From Ferrimonas balearica (GTDB lineage: Bacteria; Pseudomonadota; Gammaproteobacteria; Enterobacterales; Shewanellaceae), in assembly GCF_019802085.1 (NCBI RefSeq), contig NZ_JAHVHV010000002.1:1-64000 (forward strand): 64,000 nucleotides of DNA, given 5' to 3'. Shown one piece after another: positions 56,955 through 64,000 of the stretch (position 1 is the first letter of the stretch; the number at the start of each line of letters is the position of its first letter). The notes below the pieces were generated by a model that had not been told where the DNA came from, searched no databases, and saw only the letters and a program-made list of their open reading frames with translations. The position numbers and the translations under genes were made by a program.

Positions 56955-57700
56955 TTGGCTTCCATGGACAGGGAGAGGCGCACCGGCAGATTGCGGTTGT
57001 CGCCTTTTCCGGTCTCGTAATTAATCAGGTGAATGGTGTAGCGATGGCGGTGGGCACTGATGGTAGGGTACACCCCGTACTCCTGTTTGACCTGCACCCG
57101 GAGCAGCTCCAGCCCCTGCTCGCTGGTCTCCTGGTAACAGCCATTCATGGCAATTTGCTCGGTCCAGCGCCCGGTTTCCCGCAGCATGGTCAGCAACAGG
57201 CGCACCGTGTCCACCATGGGGGAAAGCTCCTGGCGCCAGGACTGTGCCTGAGCCACTTTGTCTTCCACCGGAAGGGCCTGCCAGTGGTGAAATTGGGGCA
57301 AGTCGAAGCTGCCGTAGCCACCGGGGATGGTCATCCGCTGACGCAGTGCCGAAAGAAATCGGTCGGTCTTGAGGTGCTGGCCCGGCCGAGTCAGCTTTTG
57401 AAGGCCCTGAAGCAGCCCGGTGAACTGGGCCTCCAAGGCATTGAGCTGCTCCTGGTCGACATTGGCCGCTTGACGCCAAAGGGCGACGTGGTTGAGCTGT
57501 CGCTCCAGATCTTTGAGCGCCTCAGAGCGCAGGTCGGCCCGCTCGAGCAGTTCGCCCAGCTCAAACAGGGAGCGAAAGAAGGCCCACTCGGCGCCCGGGT
57601 GGTCAAAGCGGCCATGGGCCTCTACCTGGGCAGCCACGGTTTCGATGCGCAGGTAGTTGCGGACCTTCTCGTTCAGAGGTTGTTCATACACCAGCAGCAC
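56951..57700 (-). CDS. zapD: Cell division protein ZapD
   Basis: A 249-residue FtsZ-bundling factor. [16 protein letters not shown] at the start, [14 protein letters not shown] near 125 and a C-terminal beta region ending [11 protein letters not shown] fit the ZapD family. It binds the FtsZ C-terminal peptide, which is present in this organism's FtsZ. The start is a GTG (VLLVYEQPL), giving a 17-bp overlap with coaE; a second GTG three codons later is possible. Confidence 0.93.
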   Translation of the reverse strand: MLLVYEQPLNEKVRNYLRIETVAAQVEAHGRFDHPGAEWAFFRSLFELGELLERADLRSEALKDLERQLNHVALWRQAANVDQEQLNALEAQFTGLLQGLQKLTRPGQHLKTDRFLSALRQRMTIPGGYGSFDLPQFHHWQALPVEDKVAQAQSWRQELSPMVDTVRLLLTMLRETGRWTEQIAMNGCYQETSEQGLELLRVQVKQEYGVYPTISAHRHRYTIHLINYETGKGDNRNLPVRLSLSMEAK

Positions 57701-58307
57701 TGGCCTGTTTCCTCGCCAACTCTAGGTAAGTGTGGTGCAGGGTCTGCACCTGTTGCTGCAACTGGGCGACGCTGCCACTGTTGTCGATCACATCGTCAGC
57801 CTCGGCCAATCGCTCCTCTCTGGATGCCTGGCGAGCCATGATCTTAGCGACTTCGGCTTCGTCGGTACCGTCCCGCTGGGCCGTGCGGTTTTGCTGAACG
57901 GATTCAGGCACATCTACGACAGCGAGGCGGTGCACCAGTTGGTTAAGGCCATTTTCCACCATCAGGGGTACCACCATCAAGGCGTAGGGGCTGGTGGCGG
58001 CTTCACACTGGCTGAGCATGCGCTGGCGGATCAGGGGGTGGGTCAGCCCATTGAGCCATTGGCGCTCGTTCTCATTGTCGAAAACTCTTGCACGAAGCGC
58101 GGCGCGGTCCAGCTCCCCCTGCTCGGTTAACACCTCGGGGCCGAAATGTGCCGCGATGGTCTTGAGCCCTTCGGAGCCCGGCGCCACCACCTCCCGGGCG
58201 ATCACATCGGCATCCACCACGGTAATCCCTAACTGCTCGAATTGGTCGCTGACTTTGGACTTGCCTGAGCCGATGCCCCCGGTCAGGCCCACGATAAAAG
58301 CACTCAT
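57684..58307 (-). CDS. coaE: Dephospho-CoA kinase
   Basis: A 207-residue kinase performing the last step of coenzyme A synthesis. The P-loop is VGLTGGIGSGKSKVS at about residues 6-20, DADVIAREVV is near 33, and the lid region is near 140 (QNRTAQRDG). The ATG overlaps the pilD stop by 4 bp; in-frame upstream codons lie inside pilD. Its location between pilD and zapD is widely conserved. Confidence 0.97.
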   Translation of the reverse strand: MSAFIVGLTGGIGSGKSKVSDQFEQLGITVVDADVIAREVVAPGSEGLKTIAAHFGPEVLTEQGELDRAALRARVFDNENERQWLNGLTHPLIRQRMLSQCEAATSPYALMVVPLMVENGLNQLVHRLAVVDVPESVQQNRTAQRDGTDEAEVAKIMARQASREERLAEADDVIDNSGSVAQLQQQVQTLHHTYLELARKQASAAGV

Positions 58308-59185
58308 GCGCCCACCATCAGGCTCAGGTACCAATCCACTACGTCGTTGCCCCACACCAGATAGAGCCAGCCGCCCAGGGCGATCCAGGGGCCGAAAGGC
58401 ATGGGCTTGTCGCGGCTTAGGCGACCAGTAGCCATCAAGGTGATGCCCACCACGGCACCGCCGAAGGAGGCCAGCAGCATCACAGGCAGCAGGGAGGCAT
58501 AACCAAACCAGGCGCCAAACAGTGCCAGCAGTTTGAAGTCCCCGTAGCCCATACCCTCTTTGCCGGTCAGCAGACGAAACAGGTGGAACAGGCCCCAAAG
58601 GGAGAGATAGCCCAGTGCGGCCCCCAGCACTGCTTTCTCCAGCGGCACAAAAAGGCCGTTGATGTTTAACAAGAGGCCCAGCCAGAGCAGGGGCAGGGTG
58701 AGCTGGTCCGGCAGCAACATGGTATCCAAATCGATACCGGAGAGCGCCACCAGGCCCAGGGTCAGAAAAGCGCCAGCAGCAAAGGCCGGTGTAGGGCCAA
58801 AGTGCCAGGCGAGAAAGCCCAGGCTCAGGCCACAGAGCAGCTCAACCATGGGGTAGCGAGGGGAAATGGGTGCGCTGCAGTGATGGCACTTCCCTTTAAG
58901 CAGTAAAAAGCTCAATACCGGGATGTTGTGCCAGATGGGAATGGCGGTGCCGCAATGAGGGCAGGCTGAGCCGGGCACCAGCAGGTTATAACGCTCCGGC
59001 AGGGTGGAGGCGGGCAGAGGTTGAGATAGCGCTTCTGCGCACTCCAGTTGCCACTCCCGCTCCATCATCCGGGGCAGGCGATGGATCACCACGTTAAGAA
59101 AGCTGCCCAGTATCAGCCCCAGCACACTGGAAAGAGCAATAAACAGCCAGGGGAGTTGGTCAAACAGCGCGATCCAGTGCGTCAT
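58304..59185 (-). CDS. pilD: Prepilin peptidase and N-methyltransferase PilD
   Basis: A 293-residue polytopic aspartic protease that cleaves type IV prepilins and methylates the new N-terminal phenylalanine. The N-terminal domain has the two CxxC pairs (CPHC and CHHC, about residues 73-100). Catalytic aspartates are in LSGIDLDTMLLPD near 150 and GYGDFKLLALFGAW near 212. About eight membrane spans. The substrate PilA is encoded three genes upstream. Confidence 0.97.
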   Translation of the reverse strand: MTHWIALFDQLPWLFIALSSVLGLILGSFLNVVIHRLPRMMEREWQLECAEALSQPLPASTLPERYNLLVPGSACPHCGTAIPIWHNIPVLSFLLLKGKCHHCSAPISPRYPMVELLCGLSLGFLAWHFGPTPAFAAGAFLTLGLVALSGIDLDTMLLPDQLTLPLLWLGLLLNINGLFVPLEKAVLGAALGYLSLWGLFHLFRLLTGKEGMGYGDFKLLALFGAWFGYASLLPVMLLASFGGAVVGITLMATGRLSRDKPMPFGPWIALGGWLYLVWGNDVVDWYLSLMVGA

Positions 59186-59229
59186 GAAGTCTCAGTCGGG
59201 TTGCAATGCCAGTGGAGTTGATTGCGATC

Positions 59230-60501
59230 CTAGCCGACCACGTTGCCCAATTGGAAGATCGGCAGGTACATCGCCACCACCAAGCCGCCGACAATGGTGC
59301 CGATCACCACCATCAACATGGGCTCAATCAAGGTAGAGAGTCCATCGACGGCGTCATCCACCTGCATCTCGTAGATGTTGGCCACCTTGTTGAGCATGTC
59401 GTCCAAGGAGCCGGACTCCTCGCCAATCATCACCATTTGGGTCAGCATATCCGGAAACAGTCCGGTGGTGCGCATGGCGATGTTCATCTGAAGGCCCGAA
59501 ATCACCTCTTCTTTCACCTTGAGGATGGCGTCACGATAAAGTGCGTTACCGGACGCGCCAGCGGACGAGTCCAGCCCCTCCACCAATGGCACACCGGCCG
59601 CAAACGTTGTGGCCAGCGTCCGGGCAAAGCGGGCAATGGATGCTTTATGCAGGATGGGCCCTACAGCCGGGAGTTTCAAAAGCGCTTTATCAAACTCGTC
59701 TCGGAACTTTTGCGAATTTCGGTGACTGCGGATAAACATCCAGGCGGCGACGGAGAGCATCCCCAAAAAGTAATACCAGGAGCTCGACAAGAACTGGGAG
59801 AGCCCGATGATCATCTGGGTAAAGGCGGGCAGTTCGGCACCAAAGTCATTAAAAATGGCTTCAAACTGTGGGACTACAAACAAAAGAAGGATCACTGTGA
59901 CGACAACGGCGACGACGATCACCGCTGCGGGGTAAAACATCGCCTTTTTGATCTTGGACTTTAGCGCTTCCGCTTTTTCCCGGTAGGTGGCGATGCGATC
60001 GTAAACCGTATCCAGGGTTCCTGAATGCTCACCGGCGGCCACCAGATCGCAGTAAAGATCGTCAAAATGGGTGCGATGAGGGCGCAGGGCCTTAGAGAGC
60101 GGAATACCGGACTGAACTTCGCCCAAAATGCTACCAAGCAGTTTACGGACGGCTTCATTTTCATGGCCTCGGCCCACCATCTCCAGGGCGGTCACCAAGG
60201 GGACCCCGGCGGTCAGCATGGTTGCGATTTGACGGGTGACCACGGCGATGTCCATCGCCTTAACTTTTTTCTTTCTCTCAAAGAGGGCTTTGGGTTTTTT
60301 CTTGACGCTTAAAGGGGTGACGCCCTGTTTACGTAAAAGAACCTTAATCTCTGCAGAAGACTGGCCGCGCAGTTCGCCCTTCAGGGGTTTGCCTTTGCTA
60401 TTTTTTCCCGTCCAGAGAAAGGTTTGCACGTCCAAAGGAGATTTGCCTTGAGCAGAGTGCTTGGCTTCGGCTTGTCGATAGGCTTTGGTGGCGAGGGCCA
60501 T
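59230..60501 (-). CDS. pilC: Type IV pilus platform protein PilC
   Basis: A 423-residue inner-membrane assembly protein with two T2SSF domains (about residues 85-205 and 290-410) and membrane spans near 185-210, 235-255 and 390-415. The N-terminus, before residue 80, is basic and soluble (FLWTGKNSKGKPLKGE, then KKPKALFERKKK) and contacts the ATPase ring. AGEHSGTLD near 150 and GEESGSLDDML near 355 mark the repeated domains. It follows pilB by 60 bp. Confidence 0.96.
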   Translation of the reverse strand: MALATKAYRQAEAKHSAQGKSPLDVQTFLWTGKNSKGKPLKGELRGQSSAEIKVLLRKQGVTPLSVKKKPKALFERKKKVKAMDIAVVTRQIATMLTAGVPLVTALEMVGRGHENEAVRKLLGSILGEVQSGIPLSKALRPHRTHFDDLYCDLVAAGEHSGTLDTVYDRIATYREKAEALKSKIKKAMFYPAAVIVVAVVVTVILLLFVVPQFEAIFNDFGAELPAFTQMIIGLSQFLSSSWYYFLGMLSVAAWMFIRSHRNSQKFRDEFDKALLKLPAVGPILHKASIARFARTLATTFAAGVPLVEGLDSSAGASGNALYRDAILKVKEEVISGLQMNIAMRTTGLFPDMLTQMVMIGEESGSLDDMLNKVANIYEMQVDDAVDGLSTLIEPMLMVVIGTIVGGLVVAMYLPIFQLGNVVG

Positions 60502-60561
60502 GGTGGACTCCTTCCTGAGTCAGAGATTCCCTGAGTCGTTTACTTGCCGAGATGCGCCCGG

Positions 60562-62169
60562 CTACTTTTGATTGGTTACCCGGTTAACTTCCGCCAGACT
60601 GGTGACACCTGCAAGGACTTTTTCTAAGCCAGAATGACGCAGGTTTACCATCCCTTCGTGCGCGGCCTGGGCTTCCAGCTCTAATGAAGAGCCGCCCCCC
60701 ATAATGAGGTCGGCAATGGCTTTGCTCATGGGCAGCATCTCGTAGAGGCCAATCCGACCCCGATAACCGTCGGTGCAGGAGTCGCAGCCTACGGGTTTGT
60801 AGATGGTGGGGCGCGTGCTGAGCTGCGCAGGGCTAAAGCCCTCTTTTAGCAGTTCTTCGTGGGGAATGTGCTCTGGTACCCGACATTTGGGGCAGAGCTT
60901 ACGGCACAGTCGCTGCGCCATAATCAGATTGACCGAACTGGCAATGTTATAGGCGGGTACCCCCATATTGAGCATACGGGTCAAAGTTTCCGCCGCGGAG
61001 TTAGTGTGCAGAGTGGAGAGCACCAGGTGACCAGTTTGGGCAGCCTTAACCGCAATTTCAGCGGTTTCCAGATCCCGGATCTCCCCCACCATCACAATGT
61101 CCGGATCCTGTCGCAGGAAAGCCCGCAGGGCCGAGGCAAAACTGAGGCCCGCCTTGGGGTGGATCTGCACCTGGTTGATGCCCGGCAGGTTAATCTCCAC
61201 CGGATCTTCCGCCGTGGAGATATTGCGCTCTTCGGTATTGAGGATATTAAGGCCGGTATAGAGTGAGACGGTTTTACCCGAGCCTGTCGGGCCGGTAACC
61301 AGGATCATCCCTTGGGGGCGATTCAGATTCTCCAGGTACAGCGCTTTCTGCGCCTCACTGAATCCCAGTATGTCGACATTCAGCTTGGCCGCGGAGGAGT
61401 CGAGGATCCGCATCACCACCTTTTCCCCATGCAAAGTGGGGAGGGTGGAGACTCGAAAGTCGATCATGTTTTTCTTACCGACTTTGAGTTTGATGCGGCC
61501 ATCCTGTGGCAGACGTCGCTCGGCGAGGTCCAGTCTGGACATCACCTTAATGCGAGCCGCCAGGCGAGCCGACAGAGAAACCGGAGGGCTATTGACGGTA
61601 TGCAGCATGCCATCAATGCGGAAACGGATACGGTAATGGTCTTCGTAAGGTTCGAAGTGCAAATCAGAAGCGCCTTTGCGGATCGCTTCGGTCATAATTT
61701 TATTGAGAAAGACAACAATAGGCGCATCGTCTGCGCCAGACGCGTCATCCTCTTTTTTCTCTTCGACAGTATCGATATGAGCAAGACGCTCTTGATCCTC
61801 ATCGGTGATCTCCAGTTGATCGAGGTCTTCCTCCATCAAATGGTTGATCACAAGCTCAAGCGCTTCGCCATCAGCAATAATGGGCTCGGCGTGAAGCCCA
61901 AGATTGAATTGAAACTCCTCCAGTGCGGAATCGGAATCGGCACTAGGAACGGCTATCACAACCTTATTGTCCCGAATTGAAACGGGTAGCACTCTATGTT
62001 TTTCGATGAGCTTTAGGTTGATGATGGACTCAGGAATGGAGGCAATATCTAGAAACGAGATATCAAAAGAGGGGGTGCCAAAAAACTGAGAAGAGAATTG
62101 ATTGGTGTCATGTGGTTCTGAATGAGCATTTTGAGGCGGAGTAGTTTGGTTAAAAGAAAAGTCCGACAT
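60562..62169 (-). CDS. pilB: Type IV pilus extension ATPase PilB
   Basis: A 535-residue hexameric ATPase powering pilin assembly. An N-terminal MshE-type domain (to about residue 130) precedes the motor domain, with Walker [11 protein letters not shown] near 295, the Asp box near 320 (TAEDPVE), Walker B MVGEIRD near 362 and the His box [13 protein letters not shown] near 378. A zinc tetracysteine (CRKLCPKC, then CDSC) follows near 420-470. The first 35 residues are Ser, Thr and Asn rich and weakly conserved. It follows pilA after a partial terminator. Confidence 0.96.
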   Translation of the reverse strand: MSDFSFNQTTPPQNAHSEPHDTNQFSSQFFGTPSFDISFLDIASIPESIINLKLIEKHRVLPVSIRDNKVVIAVPSADSDSALEEFQFNLGLHAEPIIADGEALELVINHLMEEDLDQLEITDEDQERLAHIDTVEEKKEDDASGADDAPIVVFLNKIMTEAIRKGASDLHFEPYEDHYRIRFRIDGMLHTVNSPPVSLSARLAARIKVMSRLDLAERRLPQDGRIKLKVGKKNMIDFRVSTLPTLHGEKVVMRILDSSAAKLNVDILGFSEAQKALYLENLNRPQGMILVTGPTGSGKTVSLYTGLNILNTEERNISTAEDPVEINLPGINQVQIHPKAGLSFASALRAFLRQDPDIVMVGEIRDLETAEIAVKAAQTGHLVLSTLHTNSAAETLTRMLNMGVPAYNIASSVNLIMAQRLCRKLCPKCRVPEHIPHEELLKEGFSPAQLSTRPTIYKPVGCDSCTDGYRGRIGLYEMLPMSKAIADLIMGGGSSLELEAQAAHEGMVNLRHSGLEKVLAGVTSLAEVNRVTNQK

Positions 62170-62203
62170 ACACAGCGCCTCACCTACTCCGTCAGGTTTG
62201 GAT

Positions 62204-62234
62204 CAATCAAACGGAGCCCCCAGTAGGGACTCCG
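62204..62234 (-). terminator. Partial terminator between pilA and pilB
   Basis: On the reverse strand CGGAGTCCC and GGGGCTCCG pair around a short loop and are followed by TTTGATT. It could reduce transcription from pilA into pilB so that pilin is made in excess. Confidence 0.55.
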
Positions 62235-62250
62235 CATAAGCTCGATCGAT

Positions 62251-62652
62251 TTAGTTGCAAAGACCGGCAGCTACGCAGGTACCACCAGAAGTCCAGGTGA
62301 CCCCCAAGTCACTGGAAACCGCAGCTTGCAAGGTATAGGTCTCGCCATCGACGTCAGTAGTACCAGTCGCGGTGATGGTCGGGCTGCTCCAAGCTACGCT
62401 GGCCACGAAGTCACCATTGTCGGCACCGGCACTGGAAGGTGTACAAGACCCAATCGCGGTGCCACTTTGAACACATACTTCCACCTGAGTTTTCATGGCC
62501 CCCGTTGCGGCAATCACTTCACTAAACTTCGCACGCTTGGTGTAGGTTTGATAAGCCGGCAGCGCGATCGCAGCCAGAATGCCCACGATGGCAACCACAA
62601 TCATCAGTTCGATCAGGGTAAAGCCCTGCTGTTTCCGTACTTGGCGGTTCAT
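62251..62652 (-). CDS. pilA: Type IV major pilin PilA
   Basis: A 133-residue prepilin with a short class IVa leader. Cleavage is expected in QQG-FTLIE, giving mature N-terminal Phe11, Glu at mature position 5 and a hydrophobic helix ([19 protein letters not shown]). Four cysteines form two likely disulfides: [11 protein letters not shown] near residue 52 and CVAAGLC at the C-terminus (the D-region). It is shorter than many pilins. I chose the ATG with GGAGAG six bases before it; a longer in-frame start is upstream. No sigma-54 site with the strict GG-N10-GC spacing was found upstream. Confidence 0.94.
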   Translation of the reverse strand: MNRQVRKQQGFTLIELMIVVAIVGILAAIALPAYQTYTKRAKFSEVIAATGAMKTQVEVCVQSGTAIGSCTPSSAGADNGDFVASVAWSSPTITATGTTDVDGETYTLQAAVSSDLGVTWTSGGTCVAAGLCN

Positions 62653-62836
62653 GTTTGTCTCTCCATAGCAAAAGTTAGAAAATCGCCAATTCCGGCCCTT
62701 TACCTCTCTCAATGGGGCAATACGACAGGCCGCTCCACTTTAAAGCTAGTACAGAATACCAAGGCCGCAAGAAAATGATCCTCGGAAGTGACTCCTTTGC
62801 CTGGGTTTTTTGTCTGGAATTGGGTTCGTGAGCCAG

Positions 62837-62874
62837 TCAAAAAAAGCACACTCGGAAGAGTGTGCTTTTTTGAC
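62837..62874 (-). terminator. Terminator after nadC
   Basis: GCACACTC and GAGTGTGC with loop GGAA are flanked by A7 and T6. On the reverse strand it lies 35 bp after nadC and insulates pilA from upstream transcription; it is symmetrical and could act both ways. Confidence 0.9.
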
Positions 62875-62909
62875 GTCCAATCGACGAATTTTTGACGGGG
62901 GTAAAGCGC

Positions 62910-64000
<1,091 letters not shown>

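Noticed and set aside
62653-62836. Sigma-54 promoter upstream of pilA
   Set aside because: The best match has GG and GC separated by 11 bases, not the required 10, and lacks the TTGC context.

Overview
The window is a GC-rich chromosomal stretch from a gammaproteobacterium. Gene order matches E. coli and Shewanella core loci. The argininosuccinate lyase fused to an acetyltransferase, the TorF-type porin and the ppc-argCBFGH-mrcA-pilMNOPQ-aroK order point to the marine Alteromonadales, perhaps a Ferrimonas or Shewanella relative. The genus is an inference from gene content only. Almost every base is ordinary chromosomal coding sequence. I see no prophage, insertion sequence, integron or CRISPR array.

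Layout. Positions 1-230 hold the end of an rRNA operon (5S rRNA, tRNA-Thr, terminator). Then come cinA, a DUF1439 lipoprotein and ppc, followed by an ArgR-controlled operon argC-argB-argF-argG-argH(A), which runs from acetylglutamyl phosphate formation to arginine. mrcA (PBP1a) diverges from pilMNOPQ, the type IV pilus alignment complex and secretin. aroK-aroB-damX-dam follows, then two small reverse-strand genes and a TorF-like porin, then rpe-gph-trpS. The reverse-strand group lpoA-yraN-diaA-dolP diverges from rsmI, and rnpB (RNase P RNA) follows with partial duplications of its 3' end.

A secreted protein of unknown function with a conserved GCTPGYWK motif and a 443-bp gap rich in inverted repeats separate rnpB from the complete division and cell wall cluster: mraZ-rsmH-ftsL-ftsI-murE-murF-mraY-murD-ftsW-murG-murC-ddl-ftsQ-ftsA-ftsZ, then lpxC from its own promoter. 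mraZ is preceded by a four-unit array of MraZ-type boxes. Next are a DUF721 gene, an M23 peptidase, secA and mutT. The right end is a reverse-strand series: a retropepsin-like protease (cut by the window edge), nadC, then pilA-pilB-pilC-pilD-coaE-zapD-yacG and a PglL/Wzy-type ligase that may glycosylate the pilin.

How the genes work together: the two pil groups together supply most of a type IV pilus (pilin, extension ATPase, platform protein, prepilin peptidase, alignment complex, secretin), but no retraction ATPase lies here. The mur/fts, mrcA/lpoA, damX, zapD and M23 genes all serve peptidoglycan synthesis and septation. No wholly new system is evident. The best leads are the secreted GCTPGYWK protein with its structured upstream gap, the repeated rnpB 3' ends, the duplicated hairpin in the porin leader, an in-frame duplication in ArgH(A), and an ArgF active-site substitution.
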